The notes under the pieces are model-generated. The model saw only the letters and a list, made by a program, of their open reading frames with translations, did no database searches and had not been told where the DNA came from. A stretch of 13,077 nt of DNA from an uncultured Collinsella sp. (lineage in GTDB: Bacteria; Actinomycetota; Coriobacteriia; Coriobacteriales; Coriobacteriaceae): NCBI GenBank assembly GCA_902494935.1, contig CABUVH010000041.1, positions 1 through 13,077 of the forward strand. The letters run 5' to 3'. Position numbers and translations under genes: made by a program. Shown here piece after piece: positions 1 to 6,155 of the stretch (positions are counted from its first letter, which is position 1; each line of letters opens with the position of its first letter).

Positions 1-197
1 ACCGTCATAATCGGTAGGCTATCATCAGCCTCGAACTCCCATGCAGCGCCGCCGCGACCACCAAACGTCCAGATACAAAAGGCAATCACCAGCACGGCAA
101 GCACCGCAAAACCGATCGCGACAAGGCCATGGTGCGCACGGCTTTCCTCGGCCGATACATCCCATTGCGTCTCTCGATATAGATGCTTGTCTTCCAT
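1..197 (-). CDS. Membrane-anchored protein of unknown function (N-terminal 65 residues only)
   Basis: This reading frame starts at an ATG at 197-195 and runs leftward off the window edge, so only the first 65 codons are visible. The start is supported by a strong AGGAGG (203-208, minus strand) five bases upstream. The protein begins with a charged, hydrophilic stretch (MEDKHLYRETQWDVSAEE), followed by one clear hydrophobic segment at about residues 24-45 and then a Gly/Arg-rich turn and an acidic stretch. It is probably a single-pass membrane protein with a short cytoplasmic head and its main domain outside or beyond the window; that topology is inferred. I do not recognise the family. It is divergent from thiC, with about 170 bases between the two starts, so it shares an upstream region with the thiamin genes, but nothing here shows that they are functionally linked. 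Confidence 0.7.
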   Translation of the reverse strand, partial: MEDKHLYRETQWDVSAEESRAHHGLVAIGFAVLAVLVIAFCIWTFGGRGGAAWEFEADDSLPIMT

Positions 198-247
198 GTT
201 CGCCTCCTCACAGGCACGCTCGTTAGGCCAATCGTACCCATTCGAGC

Positions 248-253
248 TATACT
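248..253 (+). promoter_or_regulatory. Candidate -10 element for the thiC leader
   Basis: TATACT lies about 20 bases before the first bases of the TPP riboswitch and matches the sigma-70 type -10 box at five of six positions. It would place the transcription start near 260, just before the aptamer, which is where it is expected. No convincing -35 hexamer sits 16-18 bases upstream, so the call rests on the -10 box and its placement. Confidence 0.4.
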
Positions 254-267
254 TGAGCCCATTACAT

Positions 268-360
268 AAACGGGGGGCTTGCAGGACAAGACGGCAGGCT
301 GAGATTGGGCGCGCCCGCCCTGACCCGCAAACCTGATATGGGTAATGCCAACGAAGGGAG
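268..360 (+). promoter_or_regulatory. TPP (THI-box) riboswitch controlling thiC
   Basis: The leader has the conserved landmarks of the thiamin pyrophosphate riboswitch in the right order: a G-run at 272-277, CTGAGA at 299-304, an ACCC at 323-326, ACCTGAT at 331-337, TAATGCCA at 343-350 and the closing AGGGA at 355-359. The stretch between CTGAGA and ACCC holds a GC-rich insertion that can form a small extra hairpin. The 3' closing strand (AAGGGAG, 354-360) is also the thiC Shine-Dalgarno, eight bases before ATG 369. I see no separate terminator between aptamer and gene. The likely mechanism, inferred from this overlap, is that bound TPP hides the ribosome-binding site and blocks translation of thiC. 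Confidence 0.93.
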
Positions 361-368
361 CCGTGCCA

Positions 369-1703
369 ATGAGCACACAGACCGAGCCCAAGCTCGTCAC
401 GCAAATCGACTTCGCCCGCGCCGGGCAGATCACACCGCAGATGAAGGAGGTCGCCGAGCGCGAGCATCGCGACCCCGAGTACATCCGCGAGCGCGTGGCC
501 GACGGCCGCATCGCCATTCCTGCCAACATCGTGCACATCAAAAAAGGCATGCGCGCCTTTGGCGTCGGTGAGGGCCTGTCCACCAAGGTCAACGTGAACT
601 TGGGCATCTCGGGCGACAAGGCCGATGCCGCCGAGGAATGGAAGAAGGTCAAGATCGCCGAGGACTTTGGCGCCGACGCCATCATGGACCTCTCCAACTC
701 GGGCAAGACGCGCCAGTTCCGCCAGCAGCTCATCGACGAGACGCCGCTCATGGTAGGTACCGTCCCCATGTACGACGCCATCGGCTACATGGAAAAGCCG
801 CTGGTCAAGCTTACCAAGGACGACCTGTTCGAGGTCGTGCGCGCGCACGCCGAGGACGGCGTGGACTTTATGACCATCCACTGCGGCATCAACAAGTCGG
901 TCACAAAGACCTTTAAGGAGACCGGCCGCCTCATGAACATCGTGAGCCGCGGCGGCTCGCTGCTGTTTGGCTGGATGGAGGTCACCGGTAACGAGAACCC
1001 GTTCTATGAGTTCTACGACGAGCTGCTCGAAATCTGCCACGAGTACGACGTGACGATTTCGCTCGGCGACTCCTGTCGCCCGGGCTGCCTCTACGACTCC
1101 AACGACGCCACCGAGACCGCCGAGATGATCGAGCTGGGCAAGCTGTGCAAGCGCGCATGGGCCGCCGGCGTCCAGGTTATGGTCGAGGGTCCGGGCCACA
1201 TGGCGCTCGACGAGATCGCCGCCAACATGAAACTGCAGAAGCGCCTGTGCCACAACGCCCCGTTCTATGTGCTCGGGCCGCTGGTGACCGATATCGGCGT
1301 TGGTTACGACCACATCACCGCTGCCATCGGCGGCGCTATCTCCGCCAGCTCCGGCGCCGACTTCCTGTGCTACGTGACGCCGGCCGAGCACTTGTGCCTG
1401 CCCAACGCCCAGGACGTGCTCGACGGCCTCATGGCCACCAAGATTGCCGCACACGCCGCCGACATCGCCAAAAAGGTGCCCCACGCCCGCGACATGGACG
1501 ACAAGATGGGCCAGGCACGCCGCAAGCTCGACTGGGACGCCATGTGGAAGTGCGCGCTCGACCCGGTTACGGGCAAGAAGCGCTACGAGGAGTCCCCCGC
1601 CGCCACCGAGGGCACTTGCACCATGTGTGGCAAGATGTGCGCCGTCCGCACCGTCAACAAGATCTTCGAGGGCACCACGATCGACCTCGGCATGGAGGAC
1701 TAA
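369..1703 (+). CDS. thiC: Phosphomethylpyrimidine synthase ThiC
   Basis: ThiC is the radical-SAM enzyme that rearranges aminoimidazole ribotide into HMP-phosphate, the pyrimidine half of thiamin. The 444-residue product is the short form, lacking the long N-terminal domain of the about 630-residue proteobacterial enzyme. Visible family blocks are KVNVNLGIS (73-81), SLGDSCRPG (231-239), VEGPGH (272-277), VTDIGVGYDHITAAIGGA (306-323) and YVTPAEHL (335-342). His277 and His341 fall where the family's metal ligands are expected. The C-terminal iron-sulfur cysteines are Cys417, Cys420 and Cys424 (CTMCGKMC), spaced CX2CX3C rather than the CX2CX4C of the long form. The start is set at 369 because the in-frame ATG at 345 lies inside the riboswitch core, whereas 369 has an AAGGGAG at the right distance. 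Expression should fall when TPP is plentiful. Confidence 0.97.
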   Translation: MSTQTEPKLVTQIDFARAGQITPQMKEVAEREHRDPEYIRERVADGRIAIPANIVHIKKGMRAFGVGEGLSTKVNVNLGISGDKADAAEEWKKVKIAEDFGADAIMDLSNSGKTRQFRQQLIDETPLMVGTVPMYDAIGYMEKPLVKLTKDDLFEVVRAHAEDGVDFMTIHCGINKSVTKTFKETGRLMNIVSRGGSLLFGWMEVTGNENPFYEFYDELLEICHEYDVTISLGDSCRPGCLYDSNDATETAEMIELGKLCKRAWAAGVQVMVEGPGHMALDEIAANMKLQKRLCHNAPFYVLGPLVTDIGVGYDHITAAIGGAISASSGADFLCYVTPAEHLCLPNAQDVLDGLMATKIAAHAADIAKKVPHARDMDDKMGQARRKLDWDAMWKCALDPVTGKKRYEESPAATEGTCTMCGKMCAVRTVNKIFEGTTIDLGMED

Positions 1704-1798
1704 CCCTGTCGCCGCGGCCGCTTCTGGCGGCGAGCTGGTGCCTGTCAATTGTTGACTTGTGAACATTTACTTACACTTGCGTAGAGATTGCATCGCCC

Positions 1799-1839
1799 GC
1801 CCGGGTTCGGCATAGAGTCGGCCCGGGCATCTTTATAAT
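1799..1839 (+). promoter_or_regulatory. Hairpin and candidate -10 box between thiC and thiD
   Basis: The 182-base gap between thiC and thiD contains a perfect 7-bp inverted repeat (GCCCGGG at 1799-1805 and CCCGGGC at 1822-1828, 16-base loop), followed six bases later by a perfect TATAAT at 1834-1839. TATAAT would start a transcript near 1846, giving thiD a leader of about 40 bases with AAGGGAG (1874-1880) before its ATG. The -35 region is poor and falls inside the hairpin. The hairpin is not followed by a T-run long enough for a good terminator. A 13-base near-palindrome, GTCAATTGTTGAC, lies further up at 1744-1756. The promoter role is inferred. Confidence 0.35.
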
Positions 1840-1885
1840 GCTGGCTTAAAGACCCATTTGATTCCGACCGAACAAGGGAGCGAAC

Positions 1886-2716
1886 ATGGATCGTAGTAAG
1901 GTACCTGCCGTCCTGTCCATCGCGGGATCCGATTCCAGCGGTGGCGCCGGCATTCAGGCCGACATCAAGACCATCACGGCGCACCGCCTGTATGCCGAGA
2001 CGGCCATCACCGCCATCACAGCGCAAAACACCCTGGGCGTTACCGCCGTGCAGGATATCTCGCCAGATATCGTAGCCGCGCAAATTGACGCCGTTTTTGA
2101 CGATATCCGCCCCAGCGCCGTCAAGATCGGCATGGTTTCTTCTGTCGAGATTATCGAAGTCATCGCCGACCGCTTGAGCGCCTGGAACGCAACGAACGTG
2201 GTCGTCGACCCCGTCATGGTCGCCACCTCGGGCGCGCGGCTGATTGCCGAAGATGCCGCCGAGGCGCTCACCCGCCGCCTGTTCCCGCTAGCGACGGTTA
2301 TCACGCCCAATATTCCCGAGGCCATGGCACTGCTCGACTATGAGGTCGACTCCGAGCGCACGCAGCAAAATGCTGCCATGCTCCTCACCCGCCGCTTTGG
2401 TTGCGCATCCCTCGTTAAGGGTGGGCATCTTGTCAACGAGGCCAACGATGTACTGGCCGAACCCGCGCCACTCGATGACGAGGGCAACCATCTGGGAGAT
2501 CCACTCACCACGTGGTTCCGCCACAAGCGCATCGAGACCGACAACACGCACGGCACCGGATGCACGCTCTCGTCCGCCATCGCCTGCGCGCTGGCTCAGG
2601 GCATGGATCTTGCCGACGCCGTCAACGCCGGCAAGGCCTACCTAACCGGCGCTCTGGCCGCCGGCTTTGACATGGGCAAAGGCTCCGGCCCCGTCAACCA
2701 CATGTGGCAGTATTAA
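1886..2716 (+). CDS. thiD: Hydroxymethylpyrimidine/phosphomethylpyrimidine kinase ThiD
   Basis: ThiD phosphorylates HMP and HMP-phosphate with ATP to give HMP-diphosphate, the partner that thiamin-phosphate synthase joins to the thiazole. The product is 276 residues, normal for the single-domain enzyme of the ribokinase fold. The N-terminal substrate block reads AGSDSSGGAGIQADIKTI (13-30). Next come VVVDPVMVATSG (105-116), ITPNIPEAMALL (139-150), VKGGHL (177-182) and the anion-hole motif THGTGCTLSSA (221-231) with Cys226. The ATG is preceded by AAGGGAG six bases upstream. No ThiE, ThiM or other thiamin gene follows, so the thiazole half and the joining step must be encoded elsewhere or come from outside. 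The gene ends just before a strong hairpin and faces the SGNH hydrolase gene tail to tail. Confidence 0.95.
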   Translation: MDRSKVPAVLSIAGSDSSGGAGIQADIKTITAHRLYAETAITAITAQNTLGVTAVQDISPDIVAAQIDAVFDDIRPSAVKIGMVSSVEIIEVIADRLSAWNATNVVVDPVMVATSGARLIAEDAAEALTRRLFPLATVITPNIPEAMALLDYEVDSERTQQNAAMLLTRRFGCASLVKGGHLVNEANDVLAEPAPLDDEGNHLGDPLTTWFRHKRIETDNTHGTGCTLSSAIACALAQGMDLADAVNAGKAYLTGALAAGFDMGKGSGPVNHMWQY

Positions 2717-2729
2717 GATTCGCAGTCCA

Positions 2730-2768
2730 AAGCCACCGCAAAGGCGCCCGTCCCCTTTGCGGTGGCTT
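2730..2768. terminator. Shared hairpin terminator between convergent thiD and SGNH hydrolase genes
   Basis: Perfect 15-base arms at 2730-2744 and 2754-2768 enclose a nine-base loop. The hairpin lies 14 bases after the thiD stop and 10 bases after the stop of the opposing gene, so it can end both transcripts. The downstream T-runs are short (about three) on either strand, so termination may depend mostly on the very stable stem. Confidence 0.75.
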
Positions 2769-2777
2769 GGGGTCGCG

Positions 2778-3437
2778 CTACTCTCCGAGCATCTCTTGGA
2801 GCTTGGCCGCCACGGCGTGACCCAGGCTCTCATGGCTTTCGGGCATCATATGTAGATAGTCGATATCGCCCGGCTCGGCAAACTCCGCTGCATTCAAAAA
2901 GTCGCAGCCAAACTGCTCAGCCACATGCGCGTAGTACTCACCAAAATGTTCCGAGGCTTCTACGGAACGCTCGTCAAAATCGGTCATATATACATCGGCG
3001 ATTTGCGGCTTGATCTTGATAGGCGCCATCAGCAGAATACGCGGGCAGGGCGCGGCTTCGGTCCAGGGAAACGCGCGGACGGTGCGAATCAGCGCCATGG
3101 CGCCACGAGCGATATCGGCAGCCCCCACGCTAAAGACCGTCTTGCAGTCGTTGGTGCCCAGCATAATCACGATCGCATCCAACGGCTTATGAGTCTCGAG
3201 CAGCATCGGCAACGCGCGGATGCCGTTGAGATTAGTGTCCAGATGGCACATGTCGTCGCGTACCGTCGTGCGGCCGTTGAGGCCTTCCTCAATCACGTGC
3301 CAGCCCTCGCCCAGGTCGCGCTGGGCCACGCCGCACCAGCGCACATCGTGCGCATAGCGTACCGCGGTGCCGTCGCGCATGCCCGCCGGATCATAGCCGT
3401 AGGTATTGCTGTCGCCAAAGCACAGAACGTTTTTCAT
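2778..3437 (-). CDS. SGNH/GDSL-family hydrolase (arylesterase-like)
   Basis: The 219-residue product has the four blocks of the SGNH hydrolase fold. Block I is FGDSNTYGY (7-15) with nucleophile Ser10. Block II is EGLNGRTT (51-58), giving the oxyanion Gly and Asn. Block III is LGTNDCK (93-99). The C-terminal Asp/His pair is best read as Asp193 and His196 in DYLH (193-196), followed by SHESLGHA (201-208). The GDSNTxG form resembles the cytoplasmic arylesterase/acyltransferase branch rather than secreted lipases, and there is no signal peptide, so it is probably intracellular. The natural substrate cannot be read from sequence; ester or acetyl removal from sugars or small acyl esters is typical of the family. 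The start at 3437 is supported by GAGGAAGGG at 3444-3452. A strong terminator ends only a few bases above that site. Confidence 0.88.
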   Translation of the reverse strand: MKNVLCFGDSNTYGYDPAGMRDGTAVRYAHDVRWCGVAQRDLGEGWHVIEEGLNGRTTVRDDMCHLDTNLNGIRALPMLLETHKPLDAIVIMLGTNDCKTVFSVGAADIARGAMALIRTVRAFPWTEAAPCPRILLMAPIKIKPQIADVYMTDFDERSVEASEHFGEYYAHVAEQFGCDFLNAAEFAEPGDIDYLHMMPESHESLGHAVAAKLQEMLGE

Positions 3438-3455
3438 CGTAAGCCCTTCCTCTAG

Positions 3456-3493
3456 TAAAAAGAAAAAGTCGGCGGGAGCAGTCTCTCCCGCCG
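3456..3493 (-). terminator. Rho-independent terminator of the PARG-like gene
   Basis: Nine-base arms (3485-3493 and 3470-3478) with a six-base loop are followed on the minus strand by two runs of five T separated by one C. It lies about 30 bases after the stop of the PARG-like gene. It sits directly in front of the ribosome-binding site of the next leftward gene. Confidence 0.9.
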
Positions 3494-3521
3494 GATCGAC
3501 CTATCTGTCAGCACATACCGA

Positions 3522-4655
3522 TTACAGGTACTTGCGCCAATCGTCATCGTCTTCATCGTCCTCGGCGGCGGCCTGGGCCTGCTCGGCGGCGCGGGCAGCC
3601 GCAGCGCGAGCGGCAACCTGGGCATAGGACTCCTCGTTGCGCTCGGGGAAGTTTGCCAGCACGTGCTCGAACTTGGCGAAATCTTCGTCCCAGCGCGTAG
3701 AGGGCACGGCAAAAAAGACCTGCTTGACCTTAAAGTCGCCCGATGCGAGCTCCTTGCGGAAGAGCTCGGCCACGGCCTCGGCGTCAAAGCCGTTGTTGTC
3801 GCAGCCCCAAGCGCCCAGCACGAGCTTCTCGCGACCCAGCTCGTCGCAGATGGCAAGCACAAAGCGGATGCGATCGCGCAGGGCGTCCAGCAGGGCATCG
3901 TCACCCACGCGATACTCCTGGCGAGCGCGCTTGGCGTTGGGCGCGGCGGCCACGATCACGTCGGCATACGCATGCACGTGGTTGCGGTCGAAGCGCACCG
4001 CAGGCACCACCAGCGCACGGTTGCGGTAAAGCTCGCAGTTGATGTTGCGGCGACGGTTCTCGCCGTACCATTTGCGCTGCTTATCGAGAACGTTGTACAG
4101 ATACGAATCGGCGCACAGTGTGGCCTCCTGGCCCAGATAACCCTGAATATAGCCACCGCCCGGGTTGGTGAACGAGGCAAAGGCGAGCACGGCCATGTCG
4201 CAGAACTGCGCATAGCCACGACCGTTGTCCAGGATGGCCTGCGTGGCGGAGGCATCGAGCACGGTGACCTCAGGCAGGACCGGAGCGGGCTCCTCGGCGG
4301 CAGGCGCGGACTCGGTCTCCGTGGCCTCCTCTGCGGGCGCAGGCTCGGCCGTAACCTCGGTCTCGGCGGACGCAACCTCAGCGGTCTCGGCCTCGGCGGC
4401 CTCAGACTCCTCGGCAACCTGTTCCTCGACAGCGTCGACCGCTTGGGCCTTGGCCTTCATCGCCGCGACAAAGCCGGCAGGCATACCGTCAAACTCGCGA
4501 ACACCGGCAAGCGAACGCTCGATATCCTTGGCGCACGCTTCGGACACAGTTGCCGCGTGACGCTCGGCGGCCTTGGCACGGGCCTCGCGCTTGGGATTGG
4601 GCTGACCCGCTCGGTTGGACCTGCGGTTACGGTTCCTGTTGTCGACGTCTGCCAT
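3522..4655 (-). CDS. PARG-like macrodomain protein (TIGR02452/DUF2263 type) with altered catalytic motif
   Basis: The 377-residue protein has a basic head (1-35), a helical stretch, a long Glu/Ala/Pro-rich probably disordered linker (about 78-128), a macrodomain of the microbial PARG type (about 130-335) and an Ala-rich tail ending in an acidic run (366-372). The macrodomain is recognised from FASFTNPGGG (159-168), LCADSYLYNVL (180-190), AAAPN (236-240) and LGAWGCDNNGFD (280-291). Family members bind ADP-ribose, and active ones hydrolyse poly(ADP-ribose). The signature is GGG-X6-8-QEE with the second Glu catalytic. Here it reads GGG (166-168), seven residues, then Gln176-Glu177-Ala178, so the catalytic Glu appears to be lost. 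An ADP-ribose reader or an altered activity is the likeliest reading. The start has AGGAAAGG upstream, and a TATCAT -10-like box lies at 4702-4707. The gene is flanked by terminators and is probably transcribed alone. Confidence 0.85.
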   Translation of the reverse strand: MADVDNRNRNRRSNRAGQPNPKREARAKAAERHAATVSEACAKDIERSLAGVREFDGMPAGFVAAMKAKAQAVDAVEEQVAEESEAAEAETAEVASAETEVTAEPAPAEEATETESAPAAEEPAPVLPEVTVLDASATQAILDNGRGYAQFCDMAVLAFASFTNPGGGYIQGYLGQEATLCADSYLYNVLDKQRKWYGENRRRNINCELYRNRALVVPAVRFDRNHVHAYADVIVAAAPNAKRARQEYRVGDDALLDALRDRIRFVLAICDELGREKLVLGAWGCDNNGFDAEAVAELFRKELASGDFKVKQVFFAVPSTRWDEDFAKFEHVLANFPERNEESYAQVAARAAAARAAEQAQAAAEDDEDDDDWRKYL

Positions 4656-4701
4656 ACGTGGCCACCTTTCCTGTCGCTGCCGCTATCGGCTTTTCCCATC
4701 C

Positions 4702-4707
4702 ATGATA
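4702..4707 (-). promoter_or_regulatory. Candidate -10 box of the PARG-like gene
   Basis: TATCAT on the minus strand matches the -10 consensus at five of six positions. It lies just after the upstream terminator and would give a leader of about 40 bases. There is no good -35 hexamer, so this is tentative. Confidence 0.3.
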
Positions 4708-4720
4708 CCCCGCCGCGTAC

Positions 4721-4746
4721 AAAAAAGACGGCCCCGAAGGACCGCC
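4721..4746 (-). terminator. Rho-independent terminator of the Bax-inhibitor-like gene
   Basis: On the minus strand an 8-bp stem (4739-4746 with 4727-4734, two G-U pairs) closes a TTCG tetraloop and is followed by six T (4726-4721). It lies 47 bases after the stop codon of the upstream gene. The stem, stable loop and T-run are those of a standard intrinsic terminator. Confidence 0.9.
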
Positions 4747-4792
4747 TTTCGCATCGATTTACACGCACGGCAAGCACCGCCGCAATTCGCCA

Positions 4793-5488
4793 CTAGTCGC
4801 GACGGCCAAGGATGTTCAGAATGCGCAGGAACACGTTGATGATGTCCACGAACAGGTTGGATGCCATAAGCACGGCGTTGGGCAGCGTAGGCGGCACCGT
4901 CGTGGCAACATAAGTGTCGTAGCCAATAAAGCCGGCGAACACCACGATCACGATCAGATCGGTGATGGTCTGCGAGACGCCCATGAACATCAGCACGATC
5001 TCAACCAGAATAGTAGCGAGCAGAATGCCAAAACCGATGCCATATACGCGCTGGAAAAACTTGGGGAACGTCACGCCCAAGGCGCCAAAGACAAAGGTGA
5101 TGGCGGCCGTGGCGATAAAGGCAGTGTTGATGGTGGGCAGGTCGTAGTTGGCAAGGCCAAACGACGCGGTCAGGCCAAAGGTGCTCGCAAAGATTACGTA
5201 GCCCACAAGGGACAGGCCCACGGACTGCTTGCTGGCGGCGGCCGACATCATGACCATGCCGACGATGGTCAAAACAAACGAGCCAAAGACCAGCGGCAAG
5301 GCGGCGCCGCTCATCATCATGCGCGCAAACGACATGGTGCTCGTAAAGTAAGCACCGACGCCCATGGCGCAAAAGCCCAAAAAGATCAGGGCAGACATGA
5401 CAAGGTTGTACGCGCGCGGCGACATCTCCTTGGCACGGCTTGCACCGGTCTCGATGGGGCCGTTCTGATAGCCCTGGATATCGTTCAT
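4793..5488 (-). CDS. Bax inhibitor-1/YccA-family membrane protein
   Basis: The 231-residue product has a short polar N-terminus (1-25) and about seven hydrophobic segments beginning near 27, 62, 90, 120, 148, 172 and 205, as in the bacterial BI-1 (YccA/YbhL/YetJ) family. Family hallmarks near the end are FIGYDTYVA (187-195) and NLFVDIINVFLRILNILGRRD (211-231). Asp191 and Asp215 are in the positions of the aspartate pair that gates the pH-sensitive calcium leak in Bacillus YetJ. A role in ion leak or in membrane-protease control is therefore known for relatives but inferred here. The start is placed at ATG 5488 because GAAAGGAC (5494-5501) precedes it closely; a GTG eight codons upstream lacks such a site. 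A TACAAT on the minus strand at 5543-5548 may be its -10 box. Confidence 0.9.
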   Translation of the reverse strand: MNDIQGYQNGPIETGASRAKEMSPRAYNLVMSALIFLGFCAMGVGAYFTSTMSFARMMMSGAALPLVFGSFVLTIVGMVMMSAAASKQSVGLSLVGYVIFASTFGLTASFGLANYDLPTINTAFIATAAITFVFGALGVTFPKFFQRVYGIGFGILLATILVEIVLMFMGVSQTITDLIVIVVFAGFIGYDTYVATTVPPTLPNAVLMASNLFVDIINVFLRILNILGRRD

Positions 5489-5515
5489 ACTTCGTCCTTT
5501 CAAAAAGCGCACGAC

Positions 5516-5580
5516 AGCGCCGTAGGTGACAAGATTCCTGCCATTGTACCCGAATGCCGCACGTCCTTACCTACGGCGCT
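5516..5580. repeat. 12-bp perfect inverted repeat around the BI-1 upstream region
   Basis: Arms at 5516-5527 (AGCGCCGTAGGT) and 5569-5580 (ACCTACGGCGCT) are perfect complements separated by 41 bases. The right arm covers the last codons and stop of the upstream gene, and the left arm lies just before the BI-1 ribosome-binding site. The TACAAT box (5543-5548) is between them. It could be an RNA stem in read-through transcripts or a paired protein-binding site. Confidence 0.6.
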
Positions 5581-5905
5581 CGCCCTCAAGCGTACGATCA
5601 AAGGCCCAGACCCACCAACGCATCACGTGTGCCTGCGAGCCGTCTGCCCGCTCGCGCGTCTGGTCCTCCAGATACAACTCGGTCGCGTGCCCGCCAAAAC
5701 GCACCTTATATGTTGCCGTACGGATGCCGTAGACCATCAGGCCAAACCCGGTGGTCGAGATAATTTCGTCGATCGTAAAACAACGGCCGTCGACCCAGCA
5801 GACGGTGACCGGCACGACCTGTCCGCCCGCGAGGATGCGGGCCACGACGTCCACATACTGCTTGTGCACGCGCCGAGTTTTGCCGTCTGTCTGTCGATAT
5901 TCCAT
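5567..5905 (-). CDS. Conserved-looking small protein of unknown function (112 aa)
   Basis: The product starting at ATG 5905 (MEYRQTDGK) is 112 residues, with an alternation of short hydrophobic stretches that suggests a small beta-rich fold. Notable parts are VPVTVCWVDGRCFTIDEII (35-53), YKVRFGG and a Trp-rich RWWVWAF before an Arg-rich end. The first block faintly resembles small actinobacterial DUF6504-type proteins, but I cannot confirm a family. There is no membrane segment or signal peptide. The start is favoured because a good promoter places transcription initiation at or next to this ATG; AGGAGG is present but only one base away. An ATG at 5926 is possible but lies across the -10 box and lacks a ribosome site. 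The gene is divergent from the phosphate permease and 78 bases upstream of the BI-1 gene in the same direction. Confidence 0.7.
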   Translation of the reverse strand: MEYRQTDGKTRRVHKQYVDVVARILAGGQVVPVTVCWVDGRCFTIDEIISTTGFGLMVYGIRTATYKVRFGGHATELYLEDQTRERADGSQAHVMRWWVWAFDRTLEGERRR

Positions 5906-5912
5906 GCCTCCT

Positions 5913-5942
5913 ATTATCGAACGCATGTTTGCATGTTGTAAA
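5913..5942 (-). promoter_or_regulatory. Promoter of the small unknown gene, placed for a leaderless mRNA
   Basis: Reading the minus strand, TTTACA (5942-5937) and GATAAT (5918-5913) are separated by 18 bases, each matching the sigma-70 consensus at five of six positions. Only seven bases separate the -10 box from ATG 5905, so the first transcribed base should be at or one base before the A of the start codon. Confidence 0.6.
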
Positions 5943-6054
5943 GCGAACAGACTGTGGTTTTGGAGTGTCGTAGTAATCGCACGTGTCCGCATGGCGTGTT
6001 AGCAAAAAGAACACCCGCGGTCAACAGGGCTAATATTCAATTTTAGTGCCAAAA

Positions 6055-6125
6055 AGTTCACTTCTCCCATCAGAACTCGGTAAAGAGACCCGCAGGAGGT
6101 GATACGATTTATCATGTTTTTGTAA
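6055..6125 (+). promoter_or_regulatory. Leader of the phosphate permease gene: inverted repeat, orphan ribosome site, three-codon ORF
   Basis: This stretch carries an AGTTC/GAACT inverted repeat (6055-6059 and 6073-6077) whose left part, GTTCACTTCTC, resembles an actinobacterial Pho-box half site. Next is AGGAGGTGAT (6094-6103), a full complement to the 16S 3' end. A 5-bp hairpin TGATA/TATCA (6100-6104, 6110-6114) overlaps that site and is followed by five T. Across the hairpin end is ATGTTTTTGTAA (6114-6125), a three-codon ORF in the frame of the permease gene. The permease ATG is 30 bases further on with only a weak site. A regulatory leader is inferred. Confidence 0.35.
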
Positions 6126-6155
6126 CGTGCCTGCAAACTTCGAGAAAGCCCATAT

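Noticed and set aside
345..368. An upstream in-frame ATG adding eight residues to ThiC
   Set aside because: The ATG is part of the conserved TAATGCCA of the riboswitch, has no ribosome site of its own and would add residues not typical of ThiC.
86..781. A 231-codon open frame on the minus strand covering the riboswitch and the thiC start
   Set aside because: It runs through the TPP riboswitch and antisense to conserved thiC codons, and has Ser/Arg-rich shadow composition.
3663..4796. A 377-codon open frame on the plus strand opposite the PARG-like gene
   Set aside because: It is the antisense shadow of a high-GC gene. The opposite strand has recognisable PARG-type motifs, a ribosome site and flanking terminators, whereas this frame has only Gly/Leu/Val-biased low-complexity sequence.
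5489..5512. An eight-residue N-terminal extension of the BI-1 protein from a GTG
   Set aside because: The GTG lacks a ribosome site, whereas GAAAGGAC sits correctly before ATG 5488.
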